This document shows positions 8,436 to 17,319 of a DNA stretch of 64,000 nucleotides, one piece after another (position 1 is the first letter of the stretch; every line of letters starts with the position of its first letter). The notes under the pieces were generated by a model. That model worked only from the letters and a program-made list of their open reading frames with translations. It searched no databases and was not told where the DNA came from. Origin of the DNA: Anaerovorax odorimutans (GTDB taxonomy: Bacteria; Bacillota; Clostridia; Peptostreptococcales; Anaerovoracaceae); the NCBI RefSeq assembly GCF_024459955.1, contig NZ_JANFXK010000003.1, positions 62,001 through 126,000 of the forward strand, in the 5' to 3' direction. The translations under genes and the position numbers were made by a program.

Positions 8436-11039
8436 TTATCCCTTGGCTGCCTCTTTTAATTCCTCCAATATTTTAAATGCCTCTGACGGAGTGAGATTCA
8501 TCAGATCCAGCGCCTTCAAACGCTCCACCACAGGATTGGGCGCAAAACCGAAAAAGGAAATCTGCTGTTCTTCCTCTGCCAGAAGGGCCGGTTCATCGTA
8601 AGGCGCAAGCTCCGATGCCGGTCTTCCTTCCTCCAGTTCTTTCAATTTATCCGCCGCCCGCTCAAGGAGCAGGGACGGTACGCCGGCCAGCTTTGCCACC
8701 TGGATGCCATAGCTGCGGCTGGCGCTGCCTTCAACGATCTTGTGAAGAAAAACCACGTTTCCGTTTTCCTCAGCCACATCCACATTGAGATTCTTCAATC
8801 CTTTCATATGCCCCTCAAGGGTTGTCATCTCATGATAATGGGTAGCGAACAGCGTCCGCACCTGATTCTTTGTTCTGCACAGATACTCAGCGGCCGCCCA
8901 GGCGATGGACAGCCCGTCGTAAGTGCTGGTTCCCCGCCCGATCTCATCGAGAATAATCAAGCTCTTTTCAGTGGCCGAATTGAGAATGTAAGCCAGCTCG
9001 CTCATCTCCACAAAGAAGGTGCTCTGCCCCTGCGCCAGGTTATCGGAAGCTCCGATCCTGGTAAAGATGCGGTCCACAAGGCCGATGCGGGCGCTCTCCG
9101 CCGGTACGAAGCAGCCTGACTGGGCCATGAGCACAATGAGCGCTGTCTGGCGCATGTAAGTGGATTTTCCGGCCATGTTGGGGCCTGTAATCAAAAGCAG
9201 GCTGTCCTTATTCCTGTCCAGATAGATATCATTGCTGACAAAGATTCCGTCCCGGATGGTCTGCTCAATCACCGGATGGCGGCCCTTTTCAATTTCAATG
9301 GTATCGCTTTCGTCAACCACCGGCCTCACGTAATTGTTCTGCTGGCCCACCAATGCGAAGGATGTGAGAACATCCAAACCGGAAACAGCGGCGGAGGTTT
9401 TCTGGATTTGACGGATATATCCCTGGATCTCACTGCGCACCTGGGTGAACAGATCGTATTCCATCTGATTGATCTTTACCTCCGCGTTGAGAACCAGGCT
9501 TTCCATCTCTTTAAGCTCCGGAGTAATAAAACGCTCACAATTGGCCAGGGTCTGCTTGCGCACGTAGTTTTCCGGGATCATATCGTAATAGGACTTGGTG
9601 ATTTCCAGATAATAACCGAACACTTTATTGAATCCGACTTTAAGGTTCTTGATGCCGGTCCGTTCCCTTTCCGCGCTTTCCAGCTGTGCGATCCAGTTCT
9701 GTGCGTCCTTGATGGAAAATTTCAGCTCATCCAGTTCTTTGGAATAGCCCTCTTTAATGATCCCGCCTTCTTTGATGGCAAAGGGAGGCTCTTCTACGAT
9801 CGCCCGGTCAATCAGATCATAGACCGGCTTCAGATCATCGATTTCCTGTTCCAGTTCCTTCAAAAGCAGGCTGTCTGTGCCGGAAAGGTCGCTTTTGATG
9901 TCCGGCAGAACAAAACAGGAATTGCGCAGAGCGATCAAGTCCTTGCCATTGGCGCTGCCGCAGGCGATCCGCCCCGACAGCCGTTCAAAGTCATAAATCT
10001 GTTTCAGGCTTTCCCGGATATTGTTTCGCATCAGCAGGTCATCGGTCAAAACCTCCACGGCCTCAAGACGCATATTGATATCGCGGGCATTGTTCAGCGG
10101 CTCCTTGAGCCACTGTTTCAGTCTGCGGGATCCCATGGCCGTGCTGGTCTTATCCAGAACGCCCAGGAGGGAGCCCTGTATCTTTTTTTCAAAAAGAGTC
10201 TCAGTCAGCTCCAGGTTTTTTATAGTGGCTTTATCAAGGGCCATATGCGTTCCCATTTTATACAGATGGAGCCAGGAGATATGCTCCAGGCTGTTTTTCT
10301 GCGTCTCATGAAGATAGAGCAGCATGGCACCCAGAGCCCGCACCGCGGCCGTACCCTCCTCAAGACCGAGCCCCAGAAGGGCCTTAACCTTAAACTGGCG
10401 AAGCACTGCGTCGGTGACCGCCCTGTCGTTGTAATAATCACCGCCCAGAGGATTGAAGTAGGCTTCTGCAGTCTGTTTCATTTCATCCATGTCTAAGGAA
10501 TGGTCTTCATTGATGAGGATTTCTCTGGCTTTGATCTTTACCAGCTCGTTGAGCAGCGTTTCAAAGCTGTTTTCCAGAGGCAGCTCCGTAGCATAGATCT
10601 CTCCTGTGGAAACGTCGCAGTAAGCAAAACCCGTTTTGCCTTCCGTGCTGAAAACAGAGGCTATGTAATTGTTTTCCGTTTCCTTTAGCATGGTCTGACT
10701 GATGACCGTACCGGGTGTAACAATGCGGATTACTTCCCGCTTGACAATTCCCTTTGCCTGAGACGGGTCCTCCGTCTGTTCGCAGATGGCTACTTTATAA
10801 CCCTTTTCCACCAGCCGCGCAATATATGTATCGGCGGAATGAAAGGGCACGCCGCACATGGGAGCACGCTCCTCCTGGCCGCAGTTCTTTCCGGTCAGGG
10901 TCAGTTCCAGCTCTCTGGAAGCCGTCTTTGCGTCCTCGAAGAACATCTCGTAAAAGTCTCCCAGTCTGAAAAACAGGATACAGTCCTGATATTCTTCTTT
11001 AATCTTTATATATTGCTGCATCATTGGTGACAGTGCCAT
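8436..11039 (-). CDS. mutS: DNA mismatch recognition ATPase MutS
   Basis: An 867-aa MutS of normal length. The mismatch-binding GDFYE motif is at 27-31 (the Phe that stacks on the mismatch plus Glu). The connector, lever and clamp domains follow. The ABC-type ATPase starts with Walker A GPNMAGKST at 619-627, then DNLAQGQSTF, the Walker B region LIILDEIGRGTSTYDG and ATHYHEM. It recognises mismatches and recruits MutL. The gene is upstream of mutL with a 17-base gap, so the two form one transcript that continues through miaA. Confidence 0.98.
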   Translation of the reverse strand: MALSPMMQQYIKIKEEYQDCILFFRLGDFYEMFFEDAKTASRELELTLTGKNCGQEERAPMCGVPFHSADTYIARLVEKGYKVAICEQTEDPSQAKGIVKREVIRIVTPGTVISQTMLKETENNYIASVFSTEGKTGFAYCDVSTGEIYATELPLENSFETLLNELVKIKAREILINEDHSLDMDEMKQTAEAYFNPLGGDYYNDRAVTDAVLRQFKVKALLGLGLEEGTAAVRALGAMLLYLHETQKNSLEHISWLHLYKMGTHMALDKATIKNLELTETLFEKKIQGSLLGVLDKTSTAMGSRRLKQWLKEPLNNARDINMRLEAVEVLTDDLLMRNNIRESLKQIYDFERLSGRIACGSANGKDLIALRNSCFVLPDIKSDLSGTDSLLLKELEQEIDDLKPVYDLIDRAIVEEPPFAIKEGGIIKEGYSKELDELKFSIKDAQNWIAQLESAERERTGIKNLKVGFNKVFGYYLEITKSYYDMIPENYVRKQTLANCERFITPELKEMESLVLNAEVKINQMEYDLFTQVRSEIQGYIRQIQKTSAAVSGLDVLTSFALVGQQNNYVRPVVDESDTIEIEKGRHPVIEQTIRDGIFVSNDIYLDRNKDSLLLITGPNMAGKSTYMRQTALIVLMAQSGCFVPAESARIGLVDRIFTRIGASDNLAQGQSTFFVEMSELAYILNSATEKSLIILDEIGRGTSTYDGLSIAWAAAEYLCRTKNQVRTLFATHYHEMTTLEGHMKGLKNLNVDVAEENGNVVFLHKIVEGSASRSYGIQVAKLAGVPSLLLERAADKLKELEEGRPASELAPYDEPALLAEEEQQISFFGFAPNPVVERLKALDLMNLTPSEAFKILEELKEAAKG

Positions 11040-11092
11040 AAATTTTTTGAATCCTTTCTGTGTCTGTTTCTATCAGGGACAAATATAAGAGT

Positions 11093-11123
11093 GCCCCGAG
11101 AAGCGCCCTTTGCCTCTCAGGGC
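11093..11123 (-). terminator. Probable terminator between the aminotransferase gene and mutS
   Basis: On the minus strand GCCCTGAGA (11115-11123) pairs with TCTCGGGGC (11093-11101), nine pairs with one G-U. A T-rich but imperfect tail follows. It lies 9 bases after the aminotransferase stop and ahead of mutS. Confidence 0.5.
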
Positions 11124-11131
11124 CTGTAAAG

Positions 11132-12322
11132 CTATCGTTTGTTGTATGCTTCGATACCCAAACGGATCAGTTCGACTCCGCGGGCCATGTCCTCTTTATT
11201 GAGCACATAAGCGATACGCATCTCTTCTCTGCCCAGTCCCGGTGTGGCATAAAAGCCTTCCGCAGGCGAGAACATGACAGTCTCTCCGTTATGGTCAAAC
11301 TCGGTCAGCAGGAACATGAGAAACTCCGAGGCGTCATCCACCGGCAGTTTGGCGGTCAGATAAAATGCTCCGCCGGGCTTTTGGCAGACAACCCCCGGAA
11401 TCTTCATCAGTTCTTCATAGACGGCGTCTCTCCTTGCTTCATATTCAGCGCGGACTTCATTATAATAAGATTTTGGAAGCTTATAAAGGGCTGCTGCTCC
11501 GATCTGTTCTACGGTCGGTGAGCAGAGTCTTCCCTGGGCAATCTTCATCAGGTTGTCCATCAGTTCCTTATTCTTGGAAATTACGCAGCCGATTCTGGCT
11601 CCGCAGGCGGAAAAACGCTTGGAAACGGAATCGACGATGATTACCCGGTCCGCCAGATCGTCCAGCATTCCAAAGGACGTTACCTGCCGTCCGTCATAGG
11701 CAAATTCACGATACACTTCATCGGCGATGATCCAAAGATCATGCTTCTTGGCGATTTCGCCGATCAGCTTCATTTCGTCCAGGGTAAGCACAACACCCGT
11801 AGGGTTTCCCGGACTGATACAGCAGATAGCTTTGGTTTTCGGTGTGATGGCCGCCTCTATTTTTTCCGCGTCCGCATAGTGGTATCCTTCTTCCGGTGTG
11901 GTGGTGATGGGAACCACAACACCGTCGGCCATGGTGGCAAATGTATGATAATTGGTATAGAACGGTTCCGGAATCAGCACTTCATCCCCGGGGTTGAGCA
12001 GGGATATGAAAATCATGCTCAGCGCTTCTGAACCGCCGTTAGTAACGATCATATTGTCTCTTCCATAATCCATTCCATACTGTCTGAAATAGTCCGAGAT
12101 GGCGTCCTGCAAAACGGTAACACCGCCCGATTCAGCATAGGCGATGACCTTTTCGTCCATGTTCTTAATCGCATCCATAAAACAGCCGGGTGTTTCAATG
12201 TCCGGCTGACCAATATTCAGATGGTACACCTTTTTACCGGCGTCTTTTGCTTTCTGCGCGATGGGATTGAACTTTCGGATCGGCGAATGCTGCATCGCCA
12301 GCACCTTGTCTGATAACTTCAT
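11132..12322 (-). CDS. Class I PLP-dependent aminotransferase (AspC/PatA-like)
   Basis: A 396-aa fold-type I aminotransferase. Visible motifs are LNIGQPDIETP near the N-terminus, NGGSEAL (cofactor binding), CISPGNPTGVV, the aspartate/tyrosine segment IIADEVYREF, the Schiff-base lysine in DSVSKRFSACGARIG, and the substrate carboxylate-binding arginine region EMRIAYVLN. These place it in the aspartate/aromatic aminotransferase group; the exact amino donor cannot be read from sequence. An ATG at 12322 lies ten bases after AGGAG and is preferred over a GTG at 12328 (four bases). It stands between the tlyA-dxs run and mutS, with a hairpin behind it. Confidence 0.88.
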   Translation of the reverse strand: MKLSDKVLAMQHSPIRKFNPIAQKAKDAGKKVYHLNIGQPDIETPGCFMDAIKNMDEKVIAYAESGGVTVLQDAISDYFRQYGMDYGRDNMIVTNGGSEALSMIFISLLNPGDEVLIPEPFYTNYHTFATMADGVVVPITTTPEEGYHYADAEKIEAAITPKTKAICCISPGNPTGVVLTLDEMKLIGEIAKKHDLWIIADEVYREFAYDGRQVTSFGMLDDLADRVIIVDSVSKRFSACGARIGCVISKNKELMDNLMKIAQGRLCSPTVEQIGAAALYKLPKSYYNEVRAEYEARRDAVYEELMKIPGVVCQKPGGAFYLTAKLPVDDASEFLMFLLTEFDHNGETVMFSPAEGFYATPGLGREEMRIAYVLNKEDMARGVELIRLGIEAYNKR

Positions 12323-12356
12323 TCTCACTATTCTCCTTTTCTTCTCTAAATCATAT

Positions 12357-13163
12357 TTATTCCAGCTCTGCGTGAGAGTTCAGGACGATTGACTCAACAT
12401 CGACCCGTCCGGCCTCATCGGCCGGCTGCTTTTTCAGATAAAGCAGATATTCGATATTGCCTTTGGCACCTGTAACAGGGGAAAACGTCAGTCCGTGGGG
12501 ATAAAGGCCATTGTCCTTTCCGTAGGAAATAACATTTTCGATAACTTCCCTATGGACATTTCTGTCGCGAACGATCCCTTTTTTGCCCACCTGTTCCCGG
12601 CCTGCTTCGAACTGAGGCTTGACAAGACAGACCAGACTGCCTTCTTCGCCCAATAATTCCGCTGCCACCGGAAAAACCAGCCTAAGGGATATAAAGGAAA
12701 CGTCAATGCTGATAAAATCAAGCTCCGGGTCCACAGAGCACGGGTCCAGATAGCGGATGTTGATTTTTTCCATATTGACAACTCGTTCGTCGTTGCGCAG
12801 CTTCCAGTCCAGCTGCCCATACCCCACATCAACGGCAAAGACCTTCTTAGCGCCCTTTTTCAGCATGCAGTCCGTAAACCCCCCTGTAGAAGCCCCAATA
12901 TCCATGCATACCGCGTCCTCCAGGGCAAAATCGAATTCAGCCAGGGCCTTTTCCAGCTTCAGGCCGCCCCGGCTGACATAGGGACAGAGATTTTCTTTGA
13001 CGTGGATCTGCGCCTGCTCATCTATGGACGTACCGGCCTTATCCACTTTTTGTCCGTCCACATAGACCACTCCGGCCATGATGGCCGCCTTAGCCCGTTC
13101 CCGGGATGGAAACAGTCCCCGGTCCACCAGAATTACATCAAGCCTGTTTTTCAAGATACTCAC
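12357..13163 (-). CDS. tlyA: TlyA family S4-domain rRNA 2'-O-methyltransferase
   Basis: From GTG 13163 (AAAGGA just upstream) the protein is 268 aa and begins SILKNRLDVILVDRGLF, the normal N-terminus of the family; the longer frame to 13208 adds unrelated residues. An N-terminal S4 RNA-binding domain (about 6-65) precedes an FtsJ-type methyltransferase with the SAM motif DIGASTGGFTDCMLKKGA and the later segment VCLVKPQFEAGRE. TlyA methylates riboses in rRNA of both subunits in mycobacteria, and older annotations call it hemolysin A. The start overlaps the end of dxs by 26 bases. In many Firmicutes it also sits in the xseAB-ispA-dxs cluster. Confidence 0.92.
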   Translation of the reverse strand: MSILKNRLDVILVDRGLFPSRERAKAAIMAGVVYVDGQKVDKAGTSIDEQAQIHVKENLCPYVSRGGLKLEKALAEFDFALEDAVCMDIGASTGGFTDCMLKKGAKKVFAVDVGYGQLDWKLRNDERVVNMEKINIRYLDPCSVDPELDFISIDVSFISLRLVFPVAAELLGEEGSLVCLVKPQFEAGREQVGKKGIVRDRNVHREVIENVISYGKDNGLYPHGLTFSPVTGAKGNIEYLLYLKKQPADEAGRVDVESIVLNSHAELE

Positions 13164-14997
13164 AAATCCTTTCCGCGATACTTTCAGGGTCCAGGCCGTA
13201 TTTCTCATAGAGCTGTTCTACGCTTCCATGCTCGATGAAGCTGTCCGGCCAGCCGAAGTTCAGGACCTTTACCGGCGACTCCATCATAGCGGCCGCCAGA
13301 TGCTCGCCAAAACCTCCGGTAATCACATTGTCTTCCAGTGTGACGATAAGCCCGGTCCGATCCGCCGACGCGGAAATCGCCTCCTGATCCAGAGGTCGGA
13401 CGATGCGGGCGTTAACCAGTCCGGCAGCGACATTTCTCTTTTTTAACGCTTCCTGTACCAGAAAACCCGCGGAAAGCATATTTCCCGCCGCCCAGATTTC
13501 CACGTCCCCGCCTTCTTCCAGGACAAGGCTTCCTTCGATGGGCCGCTGCCCATACCCCAGGTCCGCAGCTTCACCTCTTGGATAGCGAATGGCGCACGGA
13601 CCGGAAAGAGTCATGGCGTATTCCAGCATATTTTCCAGTTCGCCCCGGTCTGCGGGGGCCAGAATGGTCATATTGGGCATATGACTCAGATAAGAAAGAT
13701 CGAACATACCATGATGGGTCTCTCCGTCAGCGCCTACGATTCCCGCCCGGTCGATGGCAAAGACTACCGGCAGGTTCTGCAGACAGACATCCTCCAAAAT
13801 CTGATCGTAAGCCCGCTGCAGGAACGTAGAGTAGATGGCCACCACTGGCCGGTAGCCGCCGGATGCCATTCCTGCGGCAAAGGTCACCGCATGGCCTTCC
13901 GCGATACCCACATCAAACGTCCTTGCCGGGTATTTTACTTTAAAGCCTTTAAGCCCGGTGCCTTCCAGCATGGCCGCGCCTATGGCTACGATTTTTTTGT
14001 TGGTCTTTGCCATCTCAGTCAGCTTGTTGCCGAACACCTCCGAATAGGAGGGTGCGCTGCCGCCGTTTTTGTGCTGGCGTCCCGTAGTGGGATCGAAGGG
14101 ACCTGTGCCGTGGTATTTGCTCGGTGTTTCTTCCGCGCTCTTGTATCCTTTGCCTTTTTTGGTGATCACATGGACGAAAACCGGACCTTCGACTTCCTTC
14201 GCCATGGAAAGGGTTTCTATAAGATCCTCCATGTCATGGCCGTCCACCGGACCGAAATATTTAAATCCCAGCTCTTCAAACAGGATGCCATCCAGTACGG
14301 CATATTTCAAAGAATCCCGCATGTGCTGCATACCGGCGACAACGCCTTTTCCGATACCTGGAATTTCAGAAACGTTCTTTTTGATTCGTTTTTTGAAATC
14401 CGTATATTTTCGGGAACCCCGCAGTTTCCTCAGGTATTTGGGCACGCCCCCCGTGTTGGGAGCAATGGACATGCCGTTGTCATTGAGGATGACTACCAGA
14501 TTTGTTTTGGAAACGCCCACGTTGTTCATCGCTTCGTAGGCCAGTCCTCCGGTGAGAGCGCCGTCGCCGATGATGGCGGCTATTTTGTAATCCTCACCCG
14601 CCAGATCCCTGGCCGCTGCCATTCCTGCGGCAACCGAAATAGACGTGCTGCTGTGACCCGTATCAAAGGTATCGTATTCACTTTCTTTTACTTTTGGGAA
14701 TCCGCTCATTCCGCCGAATTTGCGGAGCGTATCGAATCCTCCCGCCCTTCCGGTGAGGATTTTGTGAACATAAGACTGATGTCCCACATCCCAGATGAGC
14801 TTGTCCTCCGGCGTATTGAAGACTCTATGTAAAGCGATGGAAAGTTCCACCACACCCAGATTGGAGGCCAGATGGCCTCCTGTCTTTGATATATTACTGA
14901 TTAAAAAATCCCGGATCTCATAAGAAAGAAGTTCCAGTTCGTTTTCTGTCATATCTTTTAGATCCTGAGGAAAATTATACTCCAATAGTTTTTTCAT
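13138..14997 (-). CDS. dxs: 1-deoxy-D-xylulose-5-phosphate synthase
   Basis: DXS condenses pyruvate and glyceraldehyde-3-phosphate to DXP, the entry step of the MEP isoprenoid pathway. The 619-aa protein has the N-terminal thiamine-pyrophosphate-binding GDGALTGGLAYEAMNN segment with a following NDN, the central transketolase-like domain with FDVGIAEGHAVTFAAGMA (catalytic Glu), and a C-terminal transketolase domain. The ATG lies 2 bases after the stop of the prenyl synthase gene, so precursor supply and chain elongation are encoded together. Length is typical. Confidence 0.97.
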   Translation of the reverse strand: MKKLLEYNFPQDLKDMTENELELLSYEIRDFLISNISKTGGHLASNLGVVELSIALHRVFNTPEDKLIWDVGHQSYVHKILTGRAGGFDTLRKFGGMSGFPKVKESEYDTFDTGHSSTSISVAAGMAAARDLAGEDYKIAAIIGDGALTGGLAYEAMNNVGVSKTNLVVILNDNGMSIAPNTGGVPKYLRKLRGSRKYTDFKKRIKKNVSEIPGIGKGVVAGMQHMRDSLKYAVLDGILFEELGFKYFGPVDGHDMEDLIETLSMAKEVEGPVFVHVITKKGKGYKSAEETPSKYHGTGPFDPTTGRQHKNGGSAPSYSEVFGNKLTEMAKTNKKIVAIGAAMLEGTGLKGFKVKYPARTFDVGIAEGHAVTFAAGMASGGYRPVVAIYSTFLQRAYDQILEDVCLQNLPVVFAIDRAGIVGADGETHHGMFDLSYLSHMPNMTILAPADRGELENMLEYAMTLSGPCAIRYPRGEAADLGYGQRPIEGSLVLEEGGDVEIWAAGNMLSAGFLVQEALKKRNVAAGLVNARIVRPLDQEAISASADRTGLIVTLEDNVITGGFGEHLAAAMMESPVKVLNFGWPDSFIEHGSVEQLYEKYGLDPESIAERICEYLEKQA

Positions 14998-14999
14998 GC

Positions 15000-15896
15000 T
15001 TATTTGCCTCGTACTGCTAAGTCTGTTGCTAATTTCGTAAAGAATTCCGCGTTATCGTAATAGGAGGACAGCGCTTCAATGGCATTGTTCGTCAGCTCCA
15101 TGAGTTTCGCCTTGGACGCCTCCAGTCCGTAGAGGGATGGGTAAGTGGACTTTTTCTTTACCAGATCTGCTCCGGCCTTCTTTCCCATTTCTTCCTCGCT
15201 TCCAACTACGTCGAGAATATCGTCTGCGATCTGGAATGCCAGACCCAGGTTTTCCGCATAGATCGTCAGATTATTCAGGGTTTCCGCATCGGCTCCCCCC
15301 AGCTGTGCTCCCGCACGGACAGCGGCTACGATCAGCGCCGCGGTTTTCGTCAAATGAATATAGTCCAGCATTTCACCGGAGCACGCCCGATCCTCGGATT
15401 CAATATCCGCTACCTGACCGGCCACCATTCCCCTGCAGCCGGAACCTTTGGCAATCTCATAGGAGGCACGGATGCGTTTTTTCAGCTTGTCCGTATCATC
15501 AAAGTAGAGAAGCATGTCCTTATTCATAGTTTCAAAGGCCGCGGACTGCAGCCCGTCACCCGCAAGGGTTGCCATGGCCTCACCATAGATGATATGGTTT
15601 GTGGGAATACCTCTGCGCAGCTGATCGTCGTCCATGGACGGAAGATCATCGTGGATCAGCGAGTAAGTGTGCATGTATTCTACGGCGCAGGCATAGGGAA
15701 TCGCGGCTTCCAGCTTGCAGCCGGTAAATTCCGCTGCCGCCAAAAGAAGCATCGGCCGAATCCGCTTTCCTCCTGCGGACAGACTGTATTTCATGGATTC
15801 ATAGAGCGTGATGCTCTTGTGGTCAATGTCCGGCAGGAAATCCAGAATGTGATCTTCAATCAGTTCTTTGTATCTTTTTCTTATTAATTCCGGCAT
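15000..15896 (-). CDS. ispA: Farnesyl/geranyl diphosphate synthase (IspA-type)
   Basis: A 298-aa all-helical trans-prenyl synthase. The first aspartate-rich motif is DDLPSMDDDQLRRG and the second is DDILDVVGSEEEMG, which bind magnesium and the diphosphates; the GGKRIRPMLLLA motif precedes the first. The small residues before the first motif and the two-residue insert in DDLPSMDDD are typical of bacterial FPP synthases. It sits between xseB and dxs, the classic Firmicutes arrangement. Product chain length (C10, C15 or C20) is inferred. Confidence 0.93.
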   Translation of the reverse strand: MPELIRKRYKELIEDHILDFLPDIDHKSITLYESMKYSLSAGGKRIRPMLLLAAAEFTGCKLEAAIPYACAVEYMHTYSLIHDDLPSMDDDQLRRGIPTNHIIYGEAMATLAGDGLQSAAFETMNKDMLLYFDDTDKLKKRIRASYEIAKGSGCRGMVAGQVADIESEDRACSGEMLDYIHLTKTAALIVAAVRAGAQLGGADAETLNNLTIYAENLGLAFQIADDILDVVGSEEEMGKKAGADLVKKKSTYPSLYGLEASKAKLMELTNNAIEALSSYYDNAEFFTKLATDLAVRGK

Positions 15897-15911
15897 GGTC
15901 CATCCCTCCCT

Positions 15912-16109
15912 CTACTCTTTCGAGTATGTTTCGATTTTTTGTTTTGCACTATTTAATATCTCGCTGCAGACTTTATAATATGCAATCCCTTCCTCAAAAT
16001 TTTTCAGGGCATCTTCCAGCGTGATGTTTTCTTCCTTCAGGTTTTCCGAACTTTGCTCCAGCTTTGCCAGCGTTTCTTCAAAGCTCGGTTTTTTTTCAAT
16101 TTCCGTCAT
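15912..16109 (-). CDS. xseB: Exodeoxyribonuclease VII small subunit
   Basis: A 65-aa helical protein with the family pattern SFEETLAKLEQSSENL...LEDALKNFEEGIAYYKVCSEIL. XseB packs along the coiled-coil of XseA; the complex digests single-stranded DNA from both ends. The ATG lies 14 bases inside the 3' end of xseA, so the subunits are translationally coupled. Length is normal. Confidence 0.95.
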   Translation of the reverse strand: MTEIEKKPSFEETLAKLEQSSENLKEENITLEDALKNFEEGIAYYKVCSEILNSAKQKIETYSKE

Positions 16110-17319
16110 GGCTGTTCCTCCTTATCTGTGTCACTTCGCAGTCCGCTTCCCCATCCTTCATTACCACTGTAAGAAGATCCTTCTCCCGCAGTTTTTTCGA
16201 TGAGTCGATCAGTCTGCGTTCCCGGTCCAGTACGGCGCCGTATCCTCTGCTCATGATGGCTGTCGGATTCAGGGAATCCAGATTGGCTTTGTAAAGCTTC
16301 ATCGCCTTTTCAAACTGCTCAACGATTGCGGAGATTCGGCTCCCCATCTCGGATCTGATGTTTTCAATCCGCATCTGTTCCATAACGACCCGACTTTCCA
16401 GATCTCTTTTGAAGGCCGCCAGATCCAGGCTCTTCAAATGCATTTCCTGGTACCGGACATAGGAATCGGCGGCAGCGGTGAGCTTTTCTTTCAGATCCCT
16501 TACGTAAGCTTTTAATTCCCCGATATCCGGCACAGCCATGTTTGCCGCGGCAGTAGGCGTTTCCGCTCTTTTGTCCGCCACAAAGTCGGCAATGGTAAAG
16601 TCCGTTTCATGCCCTACCGCTGAGATCACAGGGATCTCCGAACGATAGATACTCCGGGCCACGATTTCCTCGTTGAAGGCCCATAGTTCTTCCATGGCTC
16701 CGCCCCCTCTTCCTGCGATAATCGTATCGACTTCCGGGAAACGGAGGTTGATCTGGTCGATGGCCTCGGCGATCTGTCCGGCGGCTGCCGGTCCCTGGAC
16801 CAATACCGGGTAAATCAGTACGTCCACATAATTATTCTTGCTTTTTATGATCTTTAAAATATCCCGTACAGCAGCCCCGGTTTCCGAAGTGACGACTGCG
16901 ACCTTTTCCGGGAAAAAGGGAATCGGCTTCTTATGGGCGGGATCAAAGAGTCCCTCAGCTTCCAATTTTGCCTTGAGCTTTTCAAAGGCAACGGAAAGAT
17001 TGCCCAGTCCGGCCACTTCGATATCCCGGATGTTCAGAGAATAGCTGCCGCCTCTTTCGTAGAGATAGATATATCCGCTGGCTGTGACTTCCATGCCCTC
17101 GGAAAGCTCATAGCGCAACTTTTCAGCCCGTTCGCAGGGAAGAAAGCAATTGAGCCTGCTGTTTTCGTCTTTGAGAGAAAAGTACACATGGCCGGAGCCA
17201 TGAAATTTCAGATTGGATATTTCTCCCACAACGGAGACATTGCCAAGGAGCGGGTCCGTCTGCAGGATCCGCTTGATGTATCCGTTAAGCTGTGAAACCT
17301 TAATCGGTTTTATAGCCAT
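16096..17319 (-). CDS. xseA: Exodeoxyribonuclease VII large subunit
   Basis: A 407-aa XseA. An N-terminal OB fold (about 5-100, with VVGEISNLKFHGSGHVYFSLKDE) binds single-stranded DNA. The catalytic domain follows with VVTSETGAAVRDIL, the GRGGGAMEELWAFNEE motif and VSAVGHETDFTIADFVADKRAETPTAAA, all family signatures. The C-terminal part is a long helix that holds XseB. The start overlaps the Kae1-like gene by 10 bases. Confidence 0.96.
   Translation of the reverse strand: MAIKPIKVSQLNGYIKRILQTDPLLGNVSVVGEISNLKFHGSGHVYFSLKDENSRLNCFLPCERAEKLRYELSEGMEVTASGYIYLYERGGSYSLNIRDIEVAGLGNLSVAFEKLKAKLEAEGLFDPAHKKPIPFFPEKVAVVTSETGAAVRDILKIIKSKNNYVDVLIYPVLVQGPAAAGQIAEAIDQINLRFPEVDTIIAGRGGGAMEELWAFNEEIVARSIYRSEIPVISAVGHETDFTIADFVADKRAETPTAAANMAVPDIGELKAYVRDLKEKLTAAADSYVRYQEMHLKSLDLAAFKRDLESRVVMEQMRIENIRSEMGSRISAIVEQFEKAMKLYKANLDSLNPTAIMSRGYGAVLDRERRLIDSSKKLREKDLLTVVMKDGEADCEVTQIRRNSHDGN

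Noticed and set aside
9276-10496. A 406-codon plus-strand frame
   Set aside because: It is antisense to mutS and shows no recognisable domain.
13681-14832. A 383-codon plus-strand frame
   Set aside because: It is antisense to dxs, whose motifs are intact.
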